Below, in pieces: positions 7,414-13,695 of a DNA stretch of 17,034 nt. How positions within the stretch are numbered: position 1 is the stretch's first letter; each line of letters begins with the position of its first letter. The stretch is from assembly GCA_937889855.1 (NCBI GenBank), contig CALBYK010000169.1, positions 1-17,034 of the forward strand, written 5' to 3'. The stretch is from an uncultured Prevotella sp. (GTDB lineage: Bacteria; Bacteroidota; Bacteroidia; Bacteroidales; Bacteroidaceae). A program made the translations under genes and the position numbers. Below the pieces are notes generated by a model. It saw only the letters and a list, made by a program, of their open reading frames with translations, did not search any database and was not told the DNA's origin.

Positions 7414-8730
7414 TTTCTTTTTTGATTTAAAGAGTTTAAATATTTTGTTTTCGTCTTCTTTCCGTCTTATCCATTTGGTCCATGCCCACAGGCGGTCTGC
7501 CAGGGTGAGTAACAGAAGCGGGAGTATGAACGTCAGCACCACTTCCAGTATGCGCGACACTATGCTGTCCTCCTCTGGCATACGTCCTATTGACAGCTGT
7601 CCGAGCGGCTTGTCCAGCTCGTCGGTTTGTGGCAGCCGGTTGTGGCTCCACTTGCCTATTATTGTTCCGTCCTTAAGGAGCAGCAGTCCGGGATTGGAGC
7701 GTATGATGGTCTTTAACGTCGTCTCGTCTGACGTGCAGAATGGATATTCCGCTCCTGTGATATCGCGCCAGCGGTCGATGTCACGCTCGGTTGACGCAGT
7801 GAGACAGTAGAACGCCACGCCGTTGTCCTGTGCATACTCATATATCTGGTCTATGTCACCGAAATTGCTGTCATTTGCCTTTGCCAGCGAGGGCGATATG
7901 AGCAGGAATGTGTAGCCCTTGCGTGACAGCACGGAGTCGGTTATGTCTTCGCCAGTGTCGGCCGATGTCATTGAGAAATCGTGTATAGGTGGCTCATAGC
8001 CTTGCTTTGTCACGACGGTGCGCGAGTCGACAAACTCCCATGTTGAGTCGGGATAGTTGTCAAGCGTGAACTCCTTTGTCGTGCCGTTCTTGCGCAATAT
8101 GAATGTCGTAGCATACTCTGTCTGTGGAGCCCCGTCCGGCACGCTCATCGCCTGCTTGATGTTCACCCCCACGTGATAGGGACGGAAGTCGAATACAGGC
8201 AGCGTGTACAGACACCATACGCTTGTGCCGAGAATGTACACAATGGCATAGTTCATCACTATCCACTGGTTTGAGCGCGAGATAAGGCGTGCCATGTCTT
8301 TCGGATGCCAGGCAACGGCAGCGGCACATGCCACAAGCACGATATTCTTAAGCAGCGTGGCACCGTTTGAAAGGACGAGCGCGTCCCCGAAGCATCCGCA
8401 GTCCTTAACGGGATTGGCTATGTATATCCACACTGTGACGAGCGTCATGACCGACATGAACGCCAGCGCCAGTCTTGACACGAGCCTGCGGCGTATGGCG
8501 AAGAGTATGAATATGCCAAGCGCGAACTCTACGGCTGCAAGCGACATTGAGGCAGCGAGCGTTATCCACTGCGGCACCATTCCGGCAAGGCCAAGAGCCG
8601 CCAGATAATCGGTTATCTTGTATTGTGTCCCGAGCGGGTCTATTGCCTTGACATAGCCAGAGACGACAAATGTGATGGCGAGCAGAAGACGGGCCGCATT
8701 TATAATGAATATTCTTGCCTTTACCTTCAT
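6652..8730 (-). CDS. Open fusion: BT_3928-family DoxX/MauE-like membrane protein + triosephosphate isomerase
   Basis: One 692-codon frame with no internal stop. Residues 1-420 are a BT_3928-family protein. It has four N-terminal membrane helices of DoxX/MauE type (about 10-28, 55-78, 86-105, 125-142) and the conserved DCGCFGD (C111, C113). A further helix is at 158-178. Residues about 270-365 form a thioredoxin-like region without a CxxC, and a last helix is at 394-412. Residues 421-439 are a Lys-rich link (KLFKSKKK), and 440-692 are a complete triosephosphate isomerase. In Bacteroides the two are separate adjacent genes. The DNA of the link is AT-rich like intergenic sequence, suggesting a lost stop codon with TIM still able to start at its own ATG (7413). 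The ATG at 8730 overlaps the previous gene's stop (ATGA), so translation is probably coupled. The DoxX-like function (possibly redox or quinone-linked) is not established. Confidence 0.85.
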   Translation of the reverse strand: MKVKARIFIINAARLLLAITFVVSGYVKAIDPLGTQYKITDYLAALGLAGMVPQWITLAASMSLAAVEFALGIFILFAIRRRLVSRLALAFMSVMTLVTVWIYIANPVKDCGCFGDALVLSNGATLLKNIVLVACAAAVAWHPKDMARLISRSNQWIVMNYAIVYILGTSVWCLYTLPVFDFRPYHVGVNIKQAMSVPDGAPQTEYATTFILRKNGTTKEFTLDNYPDSTWEFVDSRTVVTKQGYEPPIHDFSMTSADTGEDITDSVLSRKGYTFLLISPSLAKANDSNFGDIDQIYEYAQDNGVAFYCLTASTERDIDRWRDITGAEYPFCTSDETTLKTIIRSNPGLLLLKDGTIIGKWSHNRLPQTDELDKPLGQLSIGRMPEEDSIVSRILEVVLTFILPLLLLTLADRLWAWTKWIRRKEDENKIFKLFKSKKKMRKKIVAGNWKMNLNLQQGVALAKEINEALAAEKPNCDVVICTPFIHLASVAEVLDSSVVGLGAENCADKEKGAYTGEVSAEMVKSTGAQYVILGHSERRQYYGETAEILKEKVDLALAHGLKVIFCCGETLEEREAEKQNEVVKAELAGSVFHLDAEAWKNIIIAYEPIWAIGTGKTATSDQAEEMLAYIRSIVAEKYGKEAAEDTSILYGGSCKASNAPELFSKPNIDGGLIGGASLKCADFKGIIDAWKK

Positions 8731-9296
8731 TCTGCCTGTTTAGTCTTCATCGCCCCGAAGCAGGCATAGTTGATAATGTCCATATAGTTGGAGTCAATGC
8801 CCTCAGACACGAGGGTGTTTCCGTGGAGGTTTTCTATTTCCTTAACACGCTGTATCTTGGTAAGAATAAAATCGGTGTAGCTGCTCACGCGCATGTCGCG
8901 CCATGCCTCGTTGTAGTCGTGGTTTTTGCGGAGCATAAGCTCAAGACATTGTCTTGAATGGATGTCGTACATCTGCATTGCCTCGCCGGGAGTAATGTCA
9001 ACCGTGTCCACATATCCGCGCTCAAGCTGTATGAGACCAATGATGCCGTAGTTGATAAGCGCCATAAACTCCGGGCGTATGCCTTCGCCTACAAGCGACT
9101 CGCCTGTTGTCTCAAGCGAGCGTATGCGCTTTGCCTTGATGAAGAGCTGGTCAGTAAGCGACGATGGACGCAGAATACGCCATGAGGCTCCATAATCATG
9201 GAGCTTCTTCTCAAACAGAGTGCGACACTCCTGCATCACACTCCTGAACTGTTCTTCTGTCTTGTGGAATTGTTCCTCTGCTTTTGTCTTGTTCAT
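8727..9296 (-). CDS. DUF1599 (nucleotide modification associated domain 1) protein with internal duplication
   Basis: 189 residues from the ATG at 9296; an upstream TTG at 9308 would add only four residues and lie inside the promoter -7 element, so it is rejected. The protein consists of two similar halves. Residues about 22-93 contain KKLHDYGASWRILRPSSLTD, an arginine-rich helix and INYGIIGL. Residues about 114-187 contain RKNHDYNEAWRDMRVSSYTD, a similar helix and INYACFGA. Each half has the HDY, W and S(L/Y)TD landmarks of DUF1599. The Pfam name links the domain to modified-nucleotide systems of phages, but this housekeeping context gives no support for that role here, and the function is unknown. 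The stop overlaps the start of the BT_3928-like gene by 4 bp (ATGA). Its own promoter is immediately upstream. Confidence 0.85.
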   Translation of the reverse strand: MNKTKAEEQFHKTEEQFRSVMQECRTLFEKKLHDYGASWRILRPSSLTDQLFIKAKRIRSLETTGESLVGEGIRPEFMALINYGIIGLIQLERGYVDTVDITPGEAMQMYDIHSRQCLELMLRKNHDYNEAWRDMRVSSYTDFILTKIQRVKEIENLHGNTLVSEGIDSNYMDIINYACFGAMKTKQAE

Positions 9297-9305
9297 AAAT
9301 CGCCA

Positions 9306-9337
9306 CAAAAATACAAATTTCCTGTGATATACACAAG
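9306..9337 (-). promoter_or_regulatory. Promoter for the DUF1599 gene, very close to its start codon
   Basis: On the - strand, TATTTTTG (9306-9313) matches the -7 consensus TAnnTTTG, with CTTG (9334-9337) exactly 20 bp upstream as a near match to the -33 TTTG. The expected start of transcription is about 9300-9302, only 4-6 nt before the ATG, so the mRNA would be almost leaderless. It would drive the DUF1599 - BT_3928 - tpiA operon. Confidence 0.5.
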
Positions 9338-9349
9338 CATAGGCTTAAT

Positions 9350-9757
9350 TTAGTGCTGTTTCTGGCGCATGTGTATCATTCTGACCACACCGCACATCGC
9401 CTCGTAGCGTGCCTGCAGTGAGTCACGCTCGACGATGAGCTTATTGCGCTGAAGGCTGCCGGTAGCATGTTCAAGGGCCTCTGTCACTTGCTGCAGCTGC
9501 ACGTCGGTACGTGCGACGTCTTCTTGCGCCATCCTAAGGGAGGCGTTCTGCCATGTCTTGAGGGCTGCCTTGCGTGCCTCCACTGCCTTGGGATAGCGTT
9601 CGCGAAGGAGCGTTATGGAGTCGAGCGTGGCACGGTAGTTTCCACTATTATATAGAGAGTCTATCTTGGCGAGCAGTGGCTGCGCCTTGTCCTCGTCGCT
9701 CTGTGCGCACGACGTTAGCAATATGGTTGCAAGGACTGTCAATAAAAGATGTTTCAT
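9350..9757 (-). CDS. Small coiled-coil lipoprotein of unknown function
   Basis: 135 residues from the ATG at 9757. The longer frame from 9796 begins with a TTG and puts 13 odd residues before the signal peptide, so it is rejected. MKHLLLTVLATILLTSC is a lipoprotein signal with lipobox LTSC and Cys17. The mature protein is helical: one TPR-like helix pair (about 27-55, AKIDSLYNSGNYRATLDSI then LLRERYPKAVEARKAAL), then a long heptad-like helix (about 60-125) with spaced Leu, Val and Gln, likely a coiled coil. No catalytic motif is visible. Many Bacteroidales have similar short lipoproteins, but I cannot name the family. It lies 53 bp upstream of the DUF1599 gene, same strand. Confidence 0.8.
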   Translation of the reverse strand: MKHLLLTVLATILLTSCAQSDEDKAQPLLAKIDSLYNSGNYRATLDSITLLRERYPKAVEARKAALKTWQNASLRMAQEDVARTDVQLQQVTEALEHATGSLQRNKLIVERDSLQARYEAMCGVVRMIHMRQKQH

Positions 9758-9765
9758 TATGTCGG

Positions 9766-9797
9766 CAAAAGTACAACATAATAATGCAACATGCAAG
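9766..9797 (-). promoter_or_regulatory. Promoter for the coiled-coil lipoprotein gene
   Basis: On the - strand, TACTTTTG (9766-9773) fits TAnnTTTG, and CTTG (9794-9797) lies 20 bp upstream, the same spacing and the same variant -33 as at the DUF1599 promoter. Transcription should start about 9760-9762, leaving a leader of only 3-5 nt before the ATG at 9757. Confidence 0.5.
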
Positions 9798-9922
9798 TAA
9801 ATTCCGAAAAATTAACTTATACGACATACCGCGCCATTGCCCAGCCTATCATGCATCGCCAACTTTGCTTTGTTGACTTGCATCAACAAAAATGTGGTAA
9901 TATGTAAGTTTCGTCAGAATTG

Positions 9923-9954
9923 TTTGCGTACACAGTTTACAATTTATACCTTTG
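9923..9954 (+). promoter_or_regulatory. Consensus Bacteroidetes promoter of the small-peptide unit
   Basis: TTTG (9923-9926), 20 bp, then TACCTTTG (9947-9954): a full match to the -33 TTTG and -7 TAnnTTTG elements recognised by the Bacteroides primary sigma factor. It is the best promoter match in the window. Transcription should begin about 9958-9960, exactly where the hairpin gtcc-aaa-ggac (9959-9969) begins, which would place a small stem at the 5' end of the RNA. Confidence 0.78.
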
Positions 9955-10024
9955 CATCGTCCAAAGGACAATAGGATAACAGTTAATTAAGGATTACAAA
10001 TTAAAAAGGAAAGGTAAAAAGATT

Positions 10025-10108
10025 ATGGTAACTATGTTAGTATTGGCAGTTGTAGCAATCACTGTTGCTCAGGCCATCAATTTAGGCCACAAGATTGACA
10101 TGAAATAA
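10025..10108 (+). CDS. 27-residue single-helix membrane peptide (or leader peptide)
   Basis: An ATG-to-TAA frame of 27 codons. Residues 2-18 are almost entirely Val, Leu, Ala, Ile, Met and Thr, enough for one membrane-spanning helix, and the tail (NLGHKIDMK) is polar and basic. An alternative start is Met4. The frame is preceded by a purine-rich stretch (aaaaaggaaaggtaaaaag) that could bind the ribosome. It lies about 65 nt after the expected transcription start of a consensus promoter and about 75 nt before a terminator, with no other gene in the unit. Function is unknown. Possibilities are a small membrane protein (regulator or complex subunit), a type I toxin, or an incidental frame in a small RNA. 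I see no antisense RNA promoter that would support the toxin idea. Confidence 0.55.
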   Translation: MVTMLVLAVVAITVAQAINLGHKIDMK

Positions 10109-10181
10109 AAAGGTTTCATGCTTTCCCGGTGACCTTCTTCCATGGTGAAGAAAAGAAATTTGGTAAGTTGTTAAAATATTG

Positions 10182-10219
10182 ACAGCGGATTGGCTACCAA
10201 GCTGGTCCGCTGTTTTTTT
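10182..10219 (+). terminator. Intrinsic terminator of the small-peptide unit
   Basis: The stem acagcgga (10182-10189) / tccgctgt (10206-10213) is 8 bp and perfect, immediately followed by seven T (10213-10219). The loop can itself fold as ttgg-cta-ccaa. With the promoter at 9923 this defines a transcript of about 260 nt. Confidence 0.85.
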
Positions 10220-10238
10220 GTATCCATACACAGCAACT

Positions 10239-10277
10239 AAAAAAATCCCGTACTACCATCACTGGCCATACGGGATT
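10239..10277 (-). terminator. Intrinsic terminator of the DUF349 gene
   Basis: Arms aatcccgta (10244-10252) and tacgggatt (10269-10277) are a perfect 9-bp stem with a 16-base loop. On the - strand it is followed by a T-run (complement of the A run 10239-10245). It is 75 bp beyond the DUF349 stop and faces the + strand terminator at 10182, so two convergent units each end with their own hairpin. Confidence 0.75.
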
Positions 10278-10352
10278 CTACATTAGCCTTCTGCTGCGCT
10301 TAGCAAAACAGTCTAACGTATGAAAAAATTATAGTAAATATTTTCTTATTTC

Positions 10353-12170
10353 TTACTTGTTCTCTGCGTCGACAGCCTTGATTTTCTGGCACACAAGCTC
10401 CAGGTCATCACGGAGTTTCTGCACCTTGCGGTTCATCTCGTCAATAAGGCTGTTGCCTTTCTTGGAGCTGGCGTTGAGGAATCCGAGATTGTTCTCGTAG
10501 GTCTGTATCTCCTGACGCAACTGGTCACGGCGACGCTGCAAGCGTCCGCGCTCAGAGTCGAGAGCGTCCTCGCCACGTTTTGCCACATTCTTGAGGCTCG
10601 ACTTGAAGTCGTCAAGACGGCGGCGCTTGTTGGTGATGTTGAGCGACTTGTACAACTTGTCGAGCACCTCATGATACTCGTCATAGAGCCTGTCCTTCTC
10701 CTTGTATGGCACATGTCCAACCTTGTTATATTCATCAACCACAGCCTGAACCTTGTCACGGGTCAGCTCTTCGGCGCTTTCGGCAAGAGTGCGCAGTTTT
10801 GCTATGAGTTCGTTCTTCTTCTCAAGGTTGGCGTGCTCTGCGTTGCGCGTGCCGGCGTTGGCGGCGTTGCGAGCCTCAAAAAACTTGTTGCATGCTGCAA
10901 GGAATTCGCCCCAAAGCTGGTCGCCGAGCTTCTTTGACACCATGCCGACAGTCTTCCATTCCTTCTGAAGGGCTATGAGCTTGTCGCTTGTCGACTTCCA
11001 GTCGGTTGAGCCGGAAAGTTCCTGTGCCTTTGCCACAAGAGCGCGTTTCTTCTCGGCGTTCTCGGCAAATGTCTTCTTAAGCTCCTTGAAGAACTCTGCC
11101 TTGCGTCCGAAGAAGTCGTCACAGGCGGCGCGGAAGCGCTCAAAAATCTTCACATTCATCTTCTGTGGAGCGAAGCCGACGGTCTTCCACTCGTTCTGCA
11201 GGGCAATGATTTCCTTTGAGCGTTTCTCCCATTCACCGGCAGTCTTGTTCTCCTGCTTGCCAAGCTCCTCCACTTTCTCGCAGAGAGCAGTCTTACGTGC
11301 GAGGTTTTCCTCCTCATTGGCGCGTATCTGCTCAAAGTGCTGTTGGTGACGCTTGTTTATGACAGTGGACGCAGCCTTGAAACGCGACCATATCTGTTCA
11401 CGAAGCTCCTTGGCAACCGGACCTATCTCGCGGTACTGCTGGTGGAGTTCCTGCAACTGGTGGAACGCGCTTATCACGTCCTCCTCGTTGGCGAGGTTTT
11501 CGGCAGCCTCACACAACTTTGTCTTGAGTTCAAGGTTCTTCTTGAAGTCATACTCGCGTGCCTCTGTGTTGAGCTTCAGCAAGTCGTAGAACTGCTCCAC
11601 GTAGAGCTGGTAGTTGCGCCACAGCTCGCTTGCGCGCTCAGCCGGCACAGCCTTGATGTCCTTCCACTGCTGCTGCAGCTCCTTGAATTCGTTATATGAT
11701 TTGTTGGCCTCGTCCGGCGACGTTGCCATGGCCTTTATCTTTTCTATTATATCGAGTTTCTTCTCGAGGTTGGCCTGTTTCTCGGCCTCCTGCTGCTGGA
11801 AGACGCGCTGGCGCTTCTCCTTCACCACAGCCATCTCGGCCTTGAAAGCCTCCTCGTCCTCATCGGGAAGCATCTGGTAGGCTTCGGGGTCGCCCCCGCC
11901 GTCGATGTATTCCTTGAGTTTTGCTTCGCGCTCTGCGATGTGCAGTTTGTAGAACACCGTCTTAAGCAGGTCTATCTCGTCCTTGTCGGGATTCTCGTCA
12001 CTCTCGGCGATTTCCTTCAGGCGTTCGACAACCTCTTTCTTGTTCTTGTACACTTTAACGTTCTCTACTTTCTGAACGTCGTCTGTCTCGGCTACGTTGT
12101 CTGCAACCTGCTCCACGTTCTTTTCTTCTTGTGCACCTTGCAACAGGGCGTTTTCTTGAGAGTCCATCAT
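10353..12170 (-). CDS. DUF349 repeat protein
   Basis: 605 residues, almost entirely helical and highly charged, with no signal peptide or membrane segment, so cytoplasmic. After an acidic N-terminal tail (1-45) and a helical region, five DUF349 units are visible. Each has the signature (L)QxxW/YKxxGxVP...LWxxF..A...FF: ELQQQWKDIKAVP, ELHQQYREIGPVA, ALQNEWKTVGFAP, ALQKEWKTVGMVS and VVDEYNKVGHVP. A C-terminal coiled coil follows (about 525-600, ERGRLQRRRDQLRQEIQTYE). DUF349 proteins of this length are widespread in Bacteroidetes; the biochemical role is not known to me. Two consecutive ATG codons open the frame (12170 and 12167). It ends 75 bp before its own terminator. A TATATTTG -7-like box at 12203-12210 could start transcription, but no -33 match is present. 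Confidence 0.92.
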   Translation of the reverse strand: MMDSQENALLQGAQEEKNVEQVADNVAETDDVQKVENVKVYKNKKEVVERLKEIAESDENPDKDEIDLLKTVFYKLHIAEREAKLKEYIDGGGDPEAYQMLPDEDEEAFKAEMAVVKEKRQRVFQQQEAEKQANLEKKLDIIEKIKAMATSPDEANKSYNEFKELQQQWKDIKAVPAERASELWRNYQLYVEQFYDLLKLNTEAREYDFKKNLELKTKLCEAAENLANEEDVISAFHQLQELHQQYREIGPVAKELREQIWSRFKAASTVINKRHQQHFEQIRANEEENLARKTALCEKVEELGKQENKTAGEWEKRSKEIIALQNEWKTVGFAPQKMNVKIFERFRAACDDFFGRKAEFFKELKKTFAENAEKKRALVAKAQELSGSTDWKSTSDKLIALQKEWKTVGMVSKKLGDQLWGEFLAACNKFFEARNAANAGTRNAEHANLEKKNELIAKLRTLAESAEELTRDKVQAVVDEYNKVGHVPYKEKDRLYDEYHEVLDKLYKSLNITNKRRRLDDFKSSLKNVAKRGEDALDSERGRLQRRRDQLRQEIQTYENNLGFLNASSKKGNSLIDEMNRKVQKLRDDLELVCQKIKAVDAENK

Positions 12171-12321
12171 TTAACTGTTTTAAGTTTATGATACGGGTAA
12201 TTCAAATATACAACACTCACACGCTGCCTGGTTTAGGGTTTGTCTGAGGCTTGCTGGCGGTGTGGTGTTATATCACGTTTTATGGACTGCAAACTTAAAT
12301 AAAAAAAATTGAAATTCGTCC

Positions 12322-12337
12322 AAAAAAGCGCTTTTTT
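12322..12337 (-). terminator. Short A/T-flanked palindrome downstream of corA
   Basis: A perfect 16-base palindrome, aaaaaagcgctttttt, lies 24 bp after the corA stop on the - strand in a stretch very rich in A and T runs. It reads as A-run, short GC core, T-run on both strands and could end corA transcription, but its GC core is only four bases. Confidence 0.35.
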
Positions 12338-12361
12338 TTCATTTTTTTGTTGAATATATGC

Positions 12362-13288
12362 CTACAACAAGCGTTTGTGGCGAAGTATCACCCATGACAA
12401 TACGGACACTACAACCGAAATGACTATGGCAACCGGGAAACCCAGAGGGTTGTTCTCCATGCCGTTGATGAGGTTCATTCCGAAGAGTGAGGAAATGAGC
12501 GTGGGGAGCATCATCACTATTGACACGGAGGTGAGCGTACGCATAACGGTGTTCATGTTGTTGTTGATTATCGACGAGTAGGTGTCCATCGTAGACTCAA
12601 GGATGTCGGAGTAGATGCTTGTCGTCTCGCGCGCCTGCGACATCTCGATGTTGACGTCCTCTATGAGGTCGGCGTCAAGCTCGTCCACCTGGAGCTTGAA
12701 CTTAAGCTTGGCGAGCAACGTCTCGTTGCCACGGATGGACGTGGTGAAGTAGGTGAGCGAGTCCTGAAGGCGCGACAGGGCGATGAGCGACTCGTTGTTC
12801 ACGTTGTGGTCGAGATTGTGCTTGGCTTTCTCTATGAGGGTGTTTATCTGCTTTAGACGCTTAAGGTACCACACAGCCGACGAGAGGAACAGACGGAAAA
12901 TCATGTCAACATAGTCGGTGAATCCCTCGCCCCGCTTCTGGTGATAGGACACGAAGTCAATCATCATGTTGGTCTCATAATAGCACACGGTTATCGTGAC
13001 GTCGCGCTTGTGGATGATGCCGAGCGGCACAGTCGTGTACGGTGTGCGCGAGCGTATCTCCTTGACGTAAGGTATACGCAGGATGATGAGCATCCAGCCG
13101 TCGTCGTACTCATAGCGGGCACGTTCGTCGGCATCGCTGATGTCGGAGAGGAAATAGTCGGGTATGTTGAACTTGTCTTCCAGCAACTGCTGGTCTTCTT
13201 CGGTTGGACATGTCACTTGTATCCAGCAGTTGGGCTGCCATTCTTCAATGGTCTTCAGGGTTGAGTTGGTGTTCCAGAATGTTCTCAT
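12362..13288 (-). CDS. corA: CorA-family divalent metal ion transporter
   Basis: 308 residues. A cytoplasmic N-terminal domain (about 1-235) with alternating strands and long helices is followed by two membrane helices: about 253-271, ending in the family signature FGMN (GMN at 270-272), and about 283-302. The short periplasmic loop between them (LINGMENNPLG) and the basic tail (RHKRLL) are typical. CorA forms a pentameric channel for Mg2+ (sometimes Co2+ or Ni2+) in the inner membrane; the selectivity here cannot be read from sequence. The ATG at 13288 is preceded at 9 nt by AAGGAG (13298-13303), an unusually clear Shine-Dalgarno for this group. A -7-type element is about 135 bp upstream. 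It is divergent from the flippase gene and is followed on its own strand by the DUF349 gene. Confidence 0.93.
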   Translation of the reverse strand: MRTFWNTNSTLKTIEEWQPNCWIQVTCPTEEDQQLLEDKFNIPDYFLSDISDADERARYEYDDGWMLIILRIPYVKEIRSRTPYTTVPLGIIHKRDVTITVCYYETNMMIDFVSYHQKRGEGFTDYVDMIFRLFLSSAVWYLKRLKQINTLIEKAKHNLDHNVNNESLIALSRLQDSLTYFTTSIRGNETLLAKLKFKLQVDELDADLIEDVNIEMSQARETTSIYSDILESTMDTYSSIINNNMNTVMRTLTSVSIVMMLPTLISSLFGMNLINGMENNPLGFPVAIVISVVVSVLSWVILRHKRLL

Positions 13289-13421
13289 AAAGATAATCTC
13301 CTTGGGTTAAAACAAAGGCAGGGAGACCAGCTGTTACGAGAATGCCGTCCTCCTGCGCTACAAATTGTTATTTTCCGCGTGATAATCGTCCATAATATTG
13401 TTATGATTTGATTTTGCGGTG

Positions 13422-13429
13422 CAAAGTTA
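13422..13429 (-). promoter_or_regulatory. -7 element likely used by corA
   Basis: On the - strand TAACTTTG matches TAnnTTTG and is followed by CACC, similar to other starts in this group. No -33 TTTG is found at the usual 19-21 bp spacing, so the call is weak. It would give a leader of about 125 nt. Confidence 0.35.
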
Positions 13430-13655
13430 AGCAAAATCGTCCACATAGCGTCTATCCCCTACACTTTTATTTCGTGCATGGACGTTTTTTTGCATCTTGC
13501 AGCGCCGTTTTTAATATTTCTGCAACATCCGTTACATTGTCTTACGGCCATTGAGGCACCCGCAACAGCCGTGGCGCCTTTGGCTACAATGCTTTCCTAA
13601 GAAGCCCGATAGCTTTTTATAACAGACAAAATGGCATTGTTTCGGGATTTTTGTA

Positions 13656-13663
13656 TAATTTTG
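13656..13663 (+). promoter_or_regulatory. -7 element for the YbhN-like gene
   Basis: TAATTTTG fits TAnnTTTG and is followed by CAAC. The best upstream element is a TTGT at 13637-13640, closer than usual, so only the -7 box is called. The start of transcription would be near 13668, giving a leader of about 27 nt before the TTG start codon. Confidence 0.4.
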
Positions 13664-13695
13664 CAACTGTATATACATAAAACATCGCTAAGACA

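Larger units (their letters stand above)
13289..13695. other. Divergent intergenic region between corA and the YbhN-like gene
   Basis: No gene is supported in these about 400 bases; no frame on either strand has a family signature. The left end is the corA leader, about 125 nt from a TAACTTTG -7 box on the - strand (13422-13429), with a weak possible pairing between gcagg and cctgc in it. The right end holds the promoter of the YbhN-like gene. The middle (13441-13620) is plain AT-rich sequence with GC islands, including a small aagc/gctt hairpin followed by Ts (13601-13618), too weak to call. Confidence 0.6.

Noticed and set aside
8727..9296. DUF1599 as part of a phage-type DNA modification cassette.
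   Set aside because: It is in a core operon with glycolytic and membrane genes, with no modification enzyme or phage gene around.
10025..10108. The 27-residue peptide as a type I toxin.
   Set aside because: Hydrophobic and short, but no divergent or antisense RNA promoter and no repeat of the locus is visible; kept only as an open possibility.
13289..13415. An M-box magnesium riboswitch in the corA leader.
   Set aside because: The leader is shorter than an M-box and I cannot find the conserved stems; only a weak 5-bp pairing is present.
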